NCBI GenBank assembly: GCA_022574295.1
Contig: JACZSJ010000004.1
Span: 1 to 58,142 of the forward strand
Origin: Pseudomonadota bacterium
GTDB lineage: Bacteria > Pseudomonadota > Gammaproteobacteria > Eutrophobiales > Eutrophobiaceae
DNA: 58,142 nucleotides
Reading direction: 5' to 3'
In this document: positions 36,846-46,366 of the stretch, piece by piece
Position numbering within the stretch: position 1 is the first letter of the stretch
How the letters are laid out: each line of letters begins with the position of its first letter
The notes under the pieces: generated by a model
What the model was told of the DNA's origin: nothing
Seen by the model: the letters and a program-made list of their open reading frames with translations, nothing else
Database searches by the model: none
Translations under genes and position numbers: made by a program

Positions 36846-37816
36846 TATTGGGTCTCCCCTGATCGATTGCCCATGGTCATGGCCATGACAGCCATGCGTA
36901 CGGCAATACCATGACTCACCTGCTGCAAAATGACCGAGCGTTCACTATCTGCAATTTTTGAATCAATTTCGATGCCTCTGTTAATTGGGCCAGGGTGCAT
37001 GACGATTGCATCTGGTTTTGCAAGAGCGAGTTTCTCCTCATTCAGTCCATAGCGTTTGAAGTATTCATATTCACTGGGGAGTAGTGCGCTACGCATGCGC
37101 TCTCTTTGTAAGCGCAACATCATGACAACATCAACATCTTTCAGACCATCATTCATATCATAATATGGGTGGGCACCAAGACTCTCAATATCGTTGGGGA
37201 TTAACGTCCTGGGGCCTATCACCCTGATCTCCGGTACACCAAGGACACTCAGTGCATGAATCTCCGAACGAGCGACGCGCGAATGTGATACATCACCAAT
37301 AATGGCAACCTTGAGTGTTGTGAAATCAGGTTTATGTTTACGGATGGTAAACATATCCAGCAGCGCTTGAGTGGGATGTGCATGGCGACCATCACCTCCG
37401 TTGATCACCCGAATATGCGGCGCAACTTTTGAAGCAATAAAATGTGCTGCACCACTATTAGGATGGCGAATAATAAACATATCACAATGCATGGCTTCCA
37501 GTGTCTGCAGTGTATCCAGAAGGGTCTCACCCTTTTTGGTTGCAGAGCTGAGAATATTCAGATTAAGCACATCGGCGGAAAGTCTTTTTGCGGCCAGTTC
37601 GAAGGTTGTACGTGTGCGTGTGCTGGGTTCGAAGAACAGGTTGGCGATTGTTTTGCCGCGTAGTAGAGGAACTTTTTTTACGGCACGCTCTCCGACGGCA
37701 GCGAACGATTCAGCGTAATCCAGAATTTCAATAAACAGGGAACGGTCAATACCTTCGATGGTAAGAAAATGTTTGAGTCGACCTTTAGTGTCGAGCTGGA
37801 TATTGTTTCCTGTCAT
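36845..37816 (-). CDS. pyrB: Aspartate carbamoyltransferase catalytic subunit
   Basis: A 323-residue enzyme forming carbamoyl aspartate. Carbamoyl phosphate sites [19 protein letters not shown] (about 57-75) and [18 protein letters not shown] and [10 protein letters not shown] are present, with an aspartate-binding loop near LRLQRERM. Its ATG overlaps the pyrR stop by four bases, and its stop overlaps the pyrC' GTG. No regulatory pyrI is present; the partner is probably the dead dihydroorotase encoded next to it. Confidence 0.97.
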   Translation of the reverse strand: MTGNNIQLDTKGRLKHFLTIEGIDRSLFIEILDYAESFAAVGERAVKKVPLLRGKTIANLFFEPSTRTRTTFELAAKRLSADVLNLNILSSATKKGETLLDTLQTLEAMHCDMFIIRHPNSGAAHFIASKVAPHIRVINGGDGRHAHPTQALLDMFTIRKHKPDFTTLKVAIIGDVSHSRVARSEIHALSVLGVPEIRVIGPRTLIPNDIESLGAHPYYDMNDGLKDVDVVMMLRLQRERMRSALLPSEYEYFKRYGLNEEKLALAKPDAIVMHPGPINRGIEIDSKIADSERSVILQQVSHGIAVRMAVMAMTMGNRSGETQ

Positions 37817-38322
37817 TCCGTCCCGGTTATTTCCAGAGCCAGATCCTCTGGGCCGGAAAGTTTAGCATGTTCTCCCTGTTTTAGTGAGATCCTTTTACCC
37901 ACAAAATCAGCCTGTATGGGAAGTTCATGTTCTCCACGATCGATCAAAACGGCCAGCTGCACACTGGCTGGCCGGCCGTAATCAAAAATTTCGTTCAATG
38001 CTGCACGTATTGTTCTGCCAGTGTATAGTACGTCATCCACCAATAAAAGATGTTTATCTTCAATATCAAAGGGCAGTTTTGATGGCGTGACCTGTGGATG
38101 TGTGCCGATGCGACTGAAGTCGTCGCGGTAAAAAGCAATATTGAGTTTGCCAAGCGGTGCTTCGATCTTGAGTTTCTGATGTAATCTTTCAGCAATCCAC
38201 ACGCCACCTGTATGAATACCGATCATCAACAATTCTGACAGATCGCTATCTGTTATTTCAGCGCGTATTTGTGTGATCATATCATCGATACTTTGCTTGA
38301 TATCTGTCGTTGCAATATTCAT
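37813..38322 (-). CDS. pyrR: Bifunctional PyrR regulator / uracil phosphoribosyltransferase
   Basis: A 169-residue protein with a type I phosphoribosyltransferase fold; the PRPP loop is [18 protein letters not shown] (about 93-110). In Bacillus PyrR binds pyr mRNA; in Pseudomonas the pyrR gene also heads pyrBC'. The gene starts a tightly coupled set pyrR-pyrB-pyrC'-pyrK, overlapping pyrB by four bases. I did not identify an attenuator or anti-terminator in the 46 bp between ruvX and pyrR. Confidence 0.94.
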   Translation of the reverse strand: MNIATTDIKQSIDDMITQIRAEITDSDLSELLMIGIHTGGVWIAERLHQKLKIEAPLGKLNIAFYRDDFSRIGTHPQVTPSKLPFDIEDKHLLLVDDVLYTGRTIRAALNEIFDYGRPASVQLAVLIDRGEHELPIQADFVGKRISLKQGEHAKLSGPEDLALEITGTE

Positions 38323-38368
38323 TTTAAATTTTTGGCTTTATTTAGACTTGTATTGGAGAGCCACTTTA

Positions 38369-38791
38369 TCATGATCCACGCTTATTATGATCCTCGGCAA
38401 ACCAGGTTTCCAGTATTGCTTGTGCAGCGATCGGATCCAGATCAGTTGTTTTGCCTGTGCGTTGGGCCGCTTCGAATGATGACAAACGTTCATCAACACC
38501 ATAGACTCGCAGATGAAAGCGTCCATGTAATTGACGCATAAATTTTTCAGATGCAATAGTCATCTCCTGAATTTCACCCATCATGTTTAATGGCACGCCG
38601 ACGATTAAAGCATCGGGTTTCCATTCATCGATTAGTTGTTTGATATGATCCCAGTCAGGCCGGTTGTTTTTATTTTTAACTGTTTGTAGTGGGGCAGCAG
38701 TTTGGGTAATGGACTGTCCAACAGCAACGCCGATACGCTTTGTACCAAAATCAAAACACAATAGCGTATTAATTTCACGCGTGTCCGACAT
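38369..38791 (-). CDS. ruvX: Holliday junction resolvase-like protein RuvX
   Basis: A 140-residue RNase H-like protein (YqgF). LLCFDFGTKRIGVAVG carries the first catalytic aspartate (Asp14), VYGVDERLSSFEA the glutamate, and DPIAAQAILETW the last aspartate. It acts on 16S rRNA 5' end processing in E. coli and was first noted as a possible resolvase. It overlaps the end of yqgE by 17 bp, so the two are coupled. Confidence 0.95.
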   Translation of the reverse strand: MSDTREINTLLCFDFGTKRIGVAVGQSITQTAAPLQTVKNKNNRPDWDHIKQLIDEWKPDALIVGVPLNMMGEIQEMTIASEKFMRQLHGRFHLRVYGVDERLSSFEAAQRTGKTTDLDPIAAQAILETWFAEDHNKRGS

Positions 38792-39335
38792 CAGGTGAGA
38801 GTTGATCCATATCTATACCCAAAAGACTAGCAGCAGAATTCCAACGTTGTTCTACTGGAGTGTTAAAGATGACGTGTGAATCTGCTGGGCCACTTAACCA
38901 AATATTTTCCTGCATTTCTTTCTCGAGTTGGCCTGCTGACCAACCCGCGTAGCCTAGTGCAATGAAGGCACTTTCCGGGCCCTTACCATTTGCGATTGCA
39001 TTGAGAATATCCAGCGATGTGGCAATGCCTATTTGCTCATTTATTTTCATTGATGAATTCCAGTCCTTATCGTATTGGTGTAAAACAAAACCACGATCAG
39101 ACTGCACTGGACCACCATCATAAATAGGTGTGTCCATTGCGATTTTGCCTTCAAATTTAATATCCATCTGTCCAAGGACTTCTCCGAGCACCAAATCTAA
39201 TGGCCTGTTGATAACGATTCCCATTGCACCTTCTTTATTATGTGAACAGATGTAGGTCACTGTGTGGTAAAAATTGGGATCATTTAACCCAGGCATGGCT
39301 ATCAGGAAATGATGTGTCAGATTCATGGAATCCAT
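38775..39335 (-). CDS. yqgE: YqgE/AlgH family protein (UPF0301)
   Basis: A 186-residue protein with the YqgE pattern (LTHHFLIAMPGLNDPNFYHTVTYICSHNKEGAMGIVINRP, then YDGGPVQSDRGFVLH and FIALGYAGWSAGQLEKE). Three near starts exist; the MNLTHHF start at 39326 is an alternative. Called AlgH in Pseudomonas; function not settled. It follows the tonB3-like gene by 58 bp and overlaps ruvX by 17 bp. Confidence 0.95.
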   Translation of the reverse strand: MDSMNLTHHFLIAMPGLNDPNFYHTVTYICSHNKEGAMGIVINRPLDLVLGEVLGQMDIKFEGKIAMDTPIYDGGPVQSDRGFVLHQYDKDWNSSMKINEQIGIATSLDILNAIANGKGPESAFIALGYAGWSAGQLEKEMQENIWLSGPADSHVIFNTPVEQRWNSAASLLGIDMDQLSPDVGHA

Positions 39336-39393
39336 ATCGGCTAGTATCTTTAACTCCGGGGGAAACTACAAGTACGAATTTTATCTGTGATAG

Positions 39394-40386
39394 TCATCTG
39401 AACTTATTGCTATTGAGGAATTGCCAGGTGCGAGTGATGTGCAGAATGTCCGTTTCTTCGCGAATTTTGGTCGGAAATGGAGAATAGGGCGAGGCAAGTT
39501 TAACAATACGTATGGCGGCATCATCCAGTATTTTATGACCAGACGACCTTCGTACAGTGATCTGATTGATTGAACCGTCTTTGTTCAGTGCAACATCAAG
39601 AATCAAACTACCCGATAATTTCCGTTTTCGAGCTGCATCGGGGTAATTTAAATTACCCACACGTTCTACCTTTATACGCCAGGCTTCCATATAGGCAGCA
39701 TATTTATACTCTTTGGTGCTGGCTGAAATAAATTTTCTTCTTGGACGCTCTGCCTTTGCCTGGAGTTTGCGTCGTATTTCAGCACTCAGCGAAGCTATCT
39801 TAAAGCTATTCGTTAGCAGGGTCATTGCACTAGGGGTCGGGGGCATTTCCGGTTTTTCAGGAATTTTTTTGTCGCTGACGTTTTCTTCCGGTTTTTGTTG
39901 CTCGGCAATTTCTTCAACTGGTTTTGCTTCTTCTGATTTCAGTTCAACCTTTTCTGCTAACCGCTCATCTGCCTCTGTTGATTCAACAGCGAGTTGTTCA
40001 ACAACTTCCGCAGGTTCGGGTTCTGATTCTGTGACAAGCTCTGGTGCATTTGCTGCAGATTCAGCAGGGGGCTGTGATTCTACGGGGGCTGGCGCGGCGA
40101 TTTCCGGTTTTTCCTGAGGGAACGGCGCGGGCAATAATGTTGTTGGATTCATATGCTCTGAGACATTTCCCCCACCTTGAAGGTTGACCTGTGCAAGGAT
40201 CTTCGCATCTTCGGGAGCGTCGCTTTGTTGCTGGACGAGAATGATTTCCATCGTCTCGTAACGGGGTGGCGGTATATCTTCGGGGGCAAATGTGACGCCC
40301 AATACAAGAATGCCATGTGCCATGACGGCGAGACAAAATGTCAGGCCGAAACGATCCGTCGGCGTTATTAGTGGTTTAGCCTGCAT
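39394..40386 (-). CDS. TonB-family energy transducer (TonB3-like)
   Basis: A 330-residue protein: one N-terminal membrane segment (LTFCLAVMAHGILVLGVTF), a long Pro/Glu/Ala-rich periplasmic linker (about 60-195), and a C-terminal TonB domain (NLNYPDAARKRKLSGSLILDVALNKDGSI, ...ILDDAAIRIVKLASPYSPFP). Position between gshB and yqgE is that of Pseudomonas tonB3 (PA0406), which is needed for type IV pilus function rather than iron uptake; the pil genes 5 kb away fit this. No exbB or exbD is in the window. Confidence 0.88.
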   Translation of the reverse strand: MQAKPLITPTDRFGLTFCLAVMAHGILVLGVTFAPEDIPPPRYETMEIILVQQQSDAPEDAKILAQVNLQGGGNVSEHMNPTTLLPAPFPQEKPEIAAPAPVESQPPAESAANAPELVTESEPEPAEVVEQLAVESTEADERLAEKVELKSEEAKPVEEIAEQQKPEENVSDKKIPEKPEMPPTPSAMTLLTNSFKIASLSAEIRRKLQAKAERPRRKFISASTKEYKYAAYMEAWRIKVERVGNLNYPDAARKRKLSGSLILDVALNKDGSINQITVRRSSGHKILDDAAIRIVKLASPYSPFPTKIREETDILHITRTWQFLNSNKFR

Positions 40387-40746
40387 ATTGCACGAGTACG
40401 CTATAAATCAGGATGAATTGGTTACGGAATAACAATTTTAACATTTCTAGAAAATGTACAGTTTGTCATCATAAATTCCGTTGGGTAAGCCCCCTCACTG
40501 GTTCTAATGGATTTTACGTGTACATGCTCTCTTTACCAGCGCTACGGCTATGGTTATGGTGCGCGAGCACACGCAACACATCAGCTCTGCGTGATTGTGT
40601 GCAAGGATGCACTAATGCCGCAAAGACAGGAGTCGAGAGCGGTCATCTCATCAACTCGTGCAAAATGCGGCCTCGTCGCGCCTTGCCCTAAATAAAAACG
40701 GACGCACTCTGAACACTGCATTTCAAGTATAATGGCTGGTTTCAGA
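40387..40746. other. 360-bp gap with a short palindromic motif, otherwise no gene seen
   Basis: Between tonB3-like and gshB. It has open frames only of shadow quality. It contains the palindrome GTGCAAGGATGCAC at 40599-40612, part of a 22-base motif that occurs again near 10024-10045 (see findings). On the minus strand the sequence leading into the tonB3-like gene presumably holds its promoter, but no convincing match was found. Confidence 0.5.
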
Positions 40747-41688
40747 CTATGGTATCCGCGCTTCAATAGCATCCATTAAATCGCCTGCAATATTGAGATC
40801 GTATATTGTATCAAGTTCCCTGATGCAGGTCGGGCTGGTGACATTGATTTCTGTTAAATAATCACCAATGACATCAATACCAACAAATAACAGGCCTTTC
40901 TCCTTTAAAGTGGGTGCGAGTTGTTCACATATCCATCGGTCTCTGCTAGTCAATTCAACGCCTTTTGCAGAGCCTCCAGCGGCCAGATTACCGCGAATCT
41001 CGCCTTCTTTAGGGATGCGCGCCAACGCATAGGGGACGGGCTCTCCATCGATCATGAGAATGCGCTTATCTCCATGGACAATCTCAGGAATGAAACGCTG
41101 AGCCATGGCATGTCTATTACCATTCTCAGTTAATGTTTCGATAATCACATTGGTATTTTGATCAGAATGTTGAATTCTGAAGATTGAAGCCCCACCCATT
41201 CCATCCAGAGGTTTCAGGATAATGTCCCGGTGTTCATCAAGAAATGCATGTATATGTTCTGACTTCCGGGCAACAAGTGTCGGTGTCGTGCACTGAGGAA
41301 ACCAGCTGACGAACAATTTTTCGTTGGCGTCACGTAGGGATGCAGGATCATTGACGACCAAAGTGCCCTGACGATGAGCCAATTCCAGCAGGTAGGTTGC
41401 GTAAATATATTCCATATTAAATGGAGGATCTTTCCGCATCAGGATCACATCGAGATCAAAGAGTGATAGTGTCGTCGCCTGATGAAACTGGTACCAGCGA
41501 GAGGTTTCATCTTCCACGGTCATCTTACGCGTTGTCGCACTTGGAATGTCGTTAACCAGAAACAGATCATCCATTTCCATGTAATAAATATCCCAAGCCC
41601 TTGATTGCGCCTCAAGCAGCATCGCAAAAGAGCTGTCTTTTTTAATGTTAATCCCGTCGATAGGATCCATAATAATACCGAGTTTCAT
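40747..41688 (-). CDS. gshB: Glutathione synthetase
   Basis: A 313-residue ATP-grasp enzyme joining gamma-glutamylcysteine and glycine. N-terminal MKLGIIMDPIDGINIKKDSSFAMLLEAQSRAWD, the ATP-binding KPLDGMGGASIFR (about 157-169) and the C-terminal metal/glycine region YLTEINVTSPTC are all present. The length is the usual one. It diverges from hemC over 69 bp. Confidence 0.96.
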   Translation of the reverse strand: MKLGIIMDPIDGINIKKDSSFAMLLEAQSRAWDIYYMEMDDLFLVNDIPSATTRKMTVEDETSRWYQFHQATTLSLFDLDVILMRKDPPFNMEYIYATYLLELAHRQGTLVVNDPASLRDANEKLFVSWFPQCTTPTLVARKSEHIHAFLDEHRDIILKPLDGMGGASIFRIQHSDQNTNVIIETLTENGNRHAMAQRFIPEIVHGDKRILMIDGEPVPYALARIPKEGEIRGNLAAGGSAKGVELTSRDRWICEQLAPTLKEKGLLFVGIDVIGDYLTEINVTSPTCIRELDTIYDLNIAGDLMDAIEARIP

Positions 41689-41757
41689 AATTCTATTTTT
41701 ATCATCTATTATTCATCTGTCATAATAACATTCTAACCATTGTTGAGCCTGGTAAAT

Positions 41758-42687
41758 ATGTCGTTAAAAAAGATAAGGATAGCTACCCGGGAAAGTCCGT
41801 TGGCACTGTGGCAAGCTGAGCATGTGAAGGCACGTCTTATGCAAAATCATCCTGGGCTTGAAGTTGAATTAGTCACGATGCAGACGCAGGGGGATAAACT
41901 ACTAGAAACCCCTTTGTCTGTGGTCGGTGGTAAAGGTTTGTTCATTAAAGAGCTTGAGCAGGCCTTGTATGATCATAGGGCCGATATCGCCGTCCACTCA
42001 ATGAAGGACGTGACGATTGATATGTCGGATGGACTGATTTTACCCGTGATCCTGAAACGGGAAGCCCCGCATGATGTATTTATTTCAACAAAATACAAAA
42101 ATATAAATGATTTACCAGATGGTGCAGTTATCGGCACGTCAAGTTTCCGCAGACAATGCCAGTTAAAGGCATGGCGGGGGGATCTGAATATCAAAGCTCT
42201 TCGCGGTAATGTTGGCACACGTTTGAAGAAACTTGATGATGGAAAATATGATGCCGTTATTCTTGCTGCAGCAGGTATTATCAGACTGGGGCTAGAAGAT
42301 CGTATCGGTGAAATGATTTCAATGGATATTATTTTGCCCGCCATTGGCCAGGGTGCCATTGGCGTACAGCTCAGGGCAGATGATCATGACGTTCTAGAAA
42401 AGATCTGTTCACTCAATGATGACACAACACAACAACAAGTAGAAACAGAGCGAATTGTCAGCAGACGTTTGTTTGGTGGTTGCCAGTTGCCCATTGCAGC
42501 ATATGCTGAGATTGATCAGGATTGTATTACTGTGCGTGGCATGGTCGGACGTATAGATGGCAGCGAGATAATTCGGGATACTGTGAGTGGAAGTTTGCAG
42601 GAAAGAGACGCCTTAGGATTACAGCTTGCTGAAAATTTACTGGAAAAAGGTGCAGATAAGATACTCGATGAATTATTGCAGGATTGA
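41758..42687 (+). CDS. hemC: Porphobilinogen deaminase
   Basis: A 309-residue enzyme from the ATG at 41758 (MSLKKIRIATRESPLALWQAEHVK). Asp85-region residues (AVHSMKDVTI), the RRQCQLKAWRGDL substrate loop and the dipyrromethane cofactor cysteine Cys242 (GGCQLPIAAYA), at the same position as in E. coli, are present. It assembles hydroxymethylbilane from four porphobilinogens. A TTG-type start six codons upstream is less likely. First gene of hemC-hemD-hemX-hemY. Confidence 0.97.
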   Translation: MSLKKIRIATRESPLALWQAEHVKARLMQNHPGLEVELVTMQTQGDKLLETPLSVVGGKGLFIKELEQALYDHRADIAVHSMKDVTIDMSDGLILPVILKREAPHDVFISTKYKNINDLPDGAVIGTSSFRRQCQLKAWRGDLNIKALRGNVGTRLKKLDDGKYDAVILAAAGIIRLGLEDRIGEMISMDIILPAIGQGAIGVQLRADDHDVLEKICSLNDDTTQQQVETERIVSRRLFGGCQLPIAAYAEIDQDCITVRGMVGRIDGSEIIRDTVSGSLQERDALGLQLAENLLEKGADKILDELLQD

Positions 42688-42746
42688 TTTTCCCCGTATC
42701 AAGCTGACGTCGACCTATAACAATCCGGGTTATTCAACAATGGAAC

Positions 42747-43553
42747 ATGCAGGGTATGGATAAAACACTTGAGGGTCTAAAGATTCTTGTTACCAGGCCA
42801 GAACATCAGGCGGCATCACTCTGCAAATTAATCGAAGATCATGGTGGTACGGCAATTCGTTTTCCGGTGATCGAAATAAATAAGAGTGACAATCAACAGG
42901 CTGCAGAAAAATTACTCAATAATATCAGCCAATATGATATTGGAATATTTCTCAGCAGGAATGCTGTTGACTGGACCATGAAATTGCCAGGCGATAAACA
43001 TCCGGCGTTAGAGGGCCTGACTCTAATTGCAATTGGTGCAACGACGGCAGAAGTGCTTGAACAATCTTTATCAAGGCATGTGATCGTTAATAATGGAATA
43101 AACAGCGAATCTTTGCTGGAAATTGATGCCTTGAGTGCTGATGAGGTTGGCGGTAAGAGAATTATTATTTTTCGTGGCCAGGGTGGGCGTGAACACTTGG
43201 CGACAACACTAAGGAAAAGAGGCGCAAAGGTTGATTACGCAGAAGTCTACCGTCGTGACTGTCCGGTGCATGATAAGGATATTATTAGTCAGCTCTGGAT
43301 AAGGGACACTCCTGATGCAGTGATCGTGACCAGTAATAATGGATTACAGAATTTGTTTGTTTTATTGAATGATGAACAGAGGAGTATTTTATTAAGCAAA
43401 CAGTTGATTGTGATGGGGAAACGAATGTTGGGTTTTTCAATTGGTTTTGGCTTTGTCAATCCACCGGTTTTTGCTGAAGAAAGTAGTGATGAAGGTATAC
43501 TCAAGGCTATTGTGAAATGGGCGGCATTAGAAAAAAATCGGAGAGTTAATTGA
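42747..43553 (+). CDS. hemD: Uroporphyrinogen-III synthase
   Basis: A 268-residue two-domain enzyme closing hydroxymethylbilane to uroporphyrinogen III. The family is poorly conserved, but KILVTRPEHQAASLCKLIEDHGG at the N terminus and RIIIFRGQGGREHLATTLRKRGAKVDYAEVYRRDCP in the middle are clear. ATG at 42747 or 42756 may be used. The stop codon directly abuts the hemX ATG, so the two are probably translated in coupling. Confidence 0.92.
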   Translation: MQGMDKTLEGLKILVTRPEHQAASLCKLIEDHGGTAIRFPVIEINKSDNQQAAEKLLNNISQYDIGIFLSRNAVDWTMKLPGDKHPALEGLTLIAIGATTAEVLEQSLSRHVIVNNGINSESLLEIDALSADEVGGKRIIIFRGQGGREHLATTLRKRGAKVDYAEVYRRDCPVHDKDIISQLWIRDTPDAVIVTSNNGLQNLFVLLNDEQRSILLSKQLIVMGKRMLGFSIGFGFVNPPVFAEESSDEGILKAIVKWAALEKNRRVN

Positions 43554-44750
43554 ATGAGTAATGAAGACAATCAACTGGCATCTGAAAATCAGGCCGAAGA
43601 TAAAAAAATGAGCATGGAAGAAGGCAAGTCAGAAAACAAGGTTGAAAATCAGAGGGACAATGCGAATGATGAGAAGGCTGATGATAAGGATCCTGGTGAT
43701 AAGAACCTTGGGCAGATTGCGTCAGACAAAAGAAAAAATAAATCAACTTACTGTCGTCTGTTCGGTTTCATTGGTTTGGTTTTAACCTGTGCCTTGATTG
43801 GCAGTGGCTATTATCTTTGGGGTGAGTTACAGCAAACAAAATTTGATCTGGCCGAAGTTACCAATAATGGACAGGCGCAAACTGGTTTGATGGCTGGGAA
43901 TATTGCGGCGTTGGAAGACGCCATCGGGCAACTGAAACAAAAACAAATCGAACAGTCAGAAGCACTGGCATCCCTTTATAAGGACAAGCGGGGGAACAAT
44001 GAAGACTGGGCGCTTGCGGAGGTTGAGTATTTGTTAATTATCGCCATGCATCGCTTATTACTGGAGGGGGATGTCATGACTGCATTGGCAGCAATGGAGG
44101 CCGCTGATCTCCGGCTCAAAGATCTGGGTAATCCTGGTTTATTACCAGTACGACAACAATTAGCGTCAGACATGAATCAATTACGATCTGTCAATTTAGC
44201 AGACATTGCCGGCCTTGCAATCTATCTGGCAGGTCTGGTTGATCTCTCTGCTGATCTCCTATTAAAGTCGAATGTGTTATTAGTAGAATCAAAACACACA
44301 TCCTCTTCGGAGGTAAATTACGCTGATGTCGAGGGTCCACTCTGGAAAAAACTGCCCAGATTACTTTGGCAGGAAATAAAGAGTCTGGTTGTCATCAAAA
44401 GGTCAGGAGAAGCTAAACAGGCCTTGCTGTTACCAGGAGAAGAATATTTTATTTATCAGAATCTCAGACTGGAACTGGAGAGTGCAAGACAATCCGTGCT
44501 ACGTTCAGACTCAGAAAATCTACGCGTTTCTATCGATCTCATACAGTCATGGATGCGCCAGTATTTTGACACCAATGATTCGGCTGTTGTCAATGTGATG
44601 GAAACGCTGGATCAAATGCGCATAGTCGAACTGAACCCTGCCCTGCCCGATATCAGTTCATCTCTGGAAAGTTTGCGGGCGTATGTGCGTGAAGCGACGT
44701 TTGAACCGACAATTGGGCCAGCCGATGTCGATGAGATCCCATCCCAATGA
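43554..44750 (+). CDS. hemX: HemX, uroporphyrinogen-III C-methyltransferase-like membrane protein
   Basis: A 398-residue protein: a charged cytosolic N terminus (1-60, Lys/Asp/Glu-rich), one membrane segment (RLFGFIGLVLTCALIGSGYYLWGEL, about 65-88) and a periplasmic helical domain that carries the HemX pattern (EVEYLLIIAMHRLLLEGDVMTALAAMEAAD). Despite older names, no methyltransferase motif is visible. Located between hemD and hemY, as usual. Confidence 0.9.
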   Translation: MSNEDNQLASENQAEDKKMSMEEGKSENKVENQRDNANDEKADDKDPGDKNLGQIASDKRKNKSTYCRLFGFIGLVLTCALIGSGYYLWGELQQTKFDLAEVTNNGQAQTGLMAGNIAALEDAIGQLKQKQIEQSEALASLYKDKRGNNEDWALAEVEYLLIIAMHRLLLEGDVMTALAAMEAADLRLKDLGNPGLLPVRQQLASDMNQLRSVNLADIAGLAIYLAGLVDLSADLLLKSNVLLVESKHTSSSEVNYADVEGPLWKKLPRLLWQEIKSLVVIKRSGEAKQALLLPGEEYFIYQNLRLELESARQSVLRSDSENLRVSIDLIQSWMRQYFDTNDSAVVNVMETLDQMRIVELNPALPDISSSLESLRAYVREATFEPTIGPADVDEIPSQ

Positions 44751-44763
44751 AAATACCGGCTCA

Positions 44764-46002
44764 ATGAAACTACTGGCCTTAATTATATTCTCGTTACTGC
44801 TGGCCGTTGGTATTGGCACAGTTGCTGAGTATGATGCAGGTCAGCTGATTGTCACAATTTCTGGGTGGACTATCCAAACAAGTTTCAGTTTTTTCATTAT
44901 CTCAATGTTGGTTTTATTCCTGTTTTTACACTTTACACTACGTTTGATAAGCAGACTTTGGAGAATGCCCAGAGAACTTGGTCGTTGGCAGGAAAACAGA
45001 CATCAGCGATTATCAGAAAAATATTTGTCACGTGGTTTAATGGCACTGGTTGAAGGTGACTGGAATAAAGCTGAAGTTTCTTTAATTAAAGGGGCTCCAC
45101 ATAGCCAGTCATCATTGGTCAATTATCTGGGTGCTGCGCGGGCGGCCCAACAATTGGGTGCAACGGAGAGGCGAGATGATTATTTACTTAAGGCTTATAG
45201 GGATGATCCGGATGCCAAAGTCGCAATTGGTCTGGTCCAGGCAGAATTACAAATTAAGCAGCAGCAAACGGAACAGGCCATGGCGACGCTGATACGTTTA
45301 CATGATCAAAAACCAAAACAGGCTCAGGTTAAAAAGATGTTACTGCATGTCTATGCTGATCTCAAAGATTGGCATGCGATGCTGGAGCTATTACCAAAGA
45401 TAGAACGTGCGGGAATTTTACCGCGTGAACAAATTCAGGCCAAACAACTGGAAGCCTATGGTGGATTATTAAAAAGCATATGTTCTAAACAAACGGATCT
45501 GGACAGCGATAAAGAAAGATTAAACAATACCTGGTTAGATATCCCCAGGAAATTACGTACCGAATTTCACCTGATTGAAATGTACACAGAAGAAAAACTG
45601 AAGCTTTCTGATTCCTCAGATTGTGAGCCGTTGATACATAAGGCATTAAAAAAACAGTGGGATCTTGCGCTGGTCGGTTTATATGGTCTGGTAGAAGGGA
45701 AAGACAAGGTAAAACAGTTAAAATTTGCTGAAAGTTTTTTGTCCAGCCATGCAAGAGATCCAGTTTTATTGCTGACACTGGGCAGGCTGAGTGCCAGAAA
45801 CAAGCTATGGGGAAAGGCAAGAACTTACTTGGAGGAGAGTATTGAAATTAACCCGCTTCCTGAAACCTTTCGGACACTCGCTTCTGTTCTGGATGAACTT
45901 GGTGAGCATGAAGCCGCGGCGGTTTATTATCAGAAGGGGTTGGAGTTGGCGATAGTGGGGGTTGTTGATGGTGGGGTTAAGTTGCTTGGGCAAGCTAATT
46001 AA
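44764..46002 (+). CDS. hemY: HemY, membrane TPR protein of the heme operon
   Basis: A 412-residue protein from the ATG at 44764 (MKLLALIIFSLLLAVGIGTVAEYDAGQLIVTISGWTIQTS), 13 bp after the hemX stop; upstream starts would lie inside hemX. Two membrane segments fill the first 70 residues, followed by tetratricopeptide repeats. This is the enteric-type HemY, not protoporphyrinogen oxidase. The role in heme synthesis is not well defined. The last residues near 46000 run into REP-like sequence. Confidence 0.9.
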   Translation: MKLLALIIFSLLLAVGIGTVAEYDAGQLIVTISGWTIQTSFSFFIISMLVLFLFLHFTLRLISRLWRMPRELGRWQENRHQRLSEKYLSRGLMALVEGDWNKAEVSLIKGAPHSQSSLVNYLGAARAAQQLGATERRDDYLLKAYRDDPDAKVAIGLVQAELQIKQQQTEQAMATLIRLHDQKPKQAQVKKMLLHVYADLKDWHAMLELLPKIERAGILPREQIQAKQLEAYGGLLKSICSKQTDLDSDKERLNNTWLDIPRKLRTEFHLIEMYTEEKLKLSDSSDCEPLIHKALKKQWDLALVGLYGLVEGKDKVKQLKFAESFLSSHARDPVLLLTLGRLSARNKLWGKARTYLEESIEINPLPETFRTLASVLDELGEHEAAAVYYQKGLELAIVGVVDGGVKLLGQAN

Positions 46003-46008
46003 CCGTCA

Positions 46009-46076
46009 TATTCGCGACTAAGAGCGACCCAGTCAATACCAGGTATTTCTATCCTTCGCCCGTCATTCTCGCGAAT
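46009..46076. repeat. REP-like repeat fragment matching the 10-kb cluster
   Basis: Begins GTCATATTCGCGAC and ends CGTCATTCTCGCGAAT; the stretch 46030-46076 is closely similar to 10165-10211 (AGTCAATA...ATTTCTAT...CGCCCGTCATTCTCGCGAAT). It is cut off at 46077 by the small inverted-repeat element, and REP-like sequence (GCATGCCAGTATCCAGTC) resumes at 46235. Confidence 0.75.
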
Positions 46077-46234
46077 CAGACTGTGTGAAAACTCGAAATT
46101 CAAACCATAAAATAAAAAGTTTCCCCACTTCCATTGGTATATGATCACATTATAGGGATGAGTATCATTAAAATGAACATTAAATGAAACATGCCCCCAC
46201 ATTTTAAAATCGAAAATAGTTTTCACACAGCCTG
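46077..46234. mobile_element. MITE-like element, 158 bp, CAGRCTGTGTGAAAACT ends
   Basis: Left end CAGACTGTGTGAAAACT and right end AGTTTTCACACAGCCTG are inverted repeats matching at 16 of 17 positions. The interior is AT-rich and encodes no transposase. The element interrupts a REP-like unit, as the flanking 46009-46076 and 46235-46255 show. It is therefore a non-autonomous insertion. I could not see a convincing target-site duplication, and I do not know the parent transposon. Confidence 0.75.
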
Positions 46235-46255
46235 GCATGCCAGTATCCAGTCAGA
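46235..46255. repeat. REP-like unit remainder right of the MITE-like element
   Basis: GCATGCCAGTATCCAGTCA matches the end of the REP-like unit (...TATCCAGT). With the base pairs of the element's edge it makes the palindrome CTGGCATGCCAG. Confidence 0.5.
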
Positions 46256-46289
46256 CAAAGCCCACTTTCAGTGGTACATTATTACCGGA

Positions 46290-46366
46290 TGGTGGGCGAT
46301 GCTGGACTCGAACCAGCGACTTCTGCCATGTGAAGACAGCGCTCTAACCAGCTGAGCTAATCACCC
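46290..46366 (-). tRNA. tRNA-Val (anticodon CAC)
   Basis: 77 nt including CCA on the minus strand. Acceptor GGGTGAT pairs with ATCGCCC (one G-U), D arm TTAGCTCAGCTGGTTAGAGC, anticodon stem CTGTC/GGCAG with loop TTCACAT and anticodon CAC, and T arm GCTGG-TTCGAGT-CCAGC. Reads GUG codons. It lies alone in the repeat-rich gap between hemY and pheS. Confidence 0.95.

Noticed and set aside
45999-46238. 79-codon minus-strand open frame across the MITE-like element
   Set aside because: It runs through the inverted-repeat element and the REP-like unit and has no ribosome-binding site or family match.
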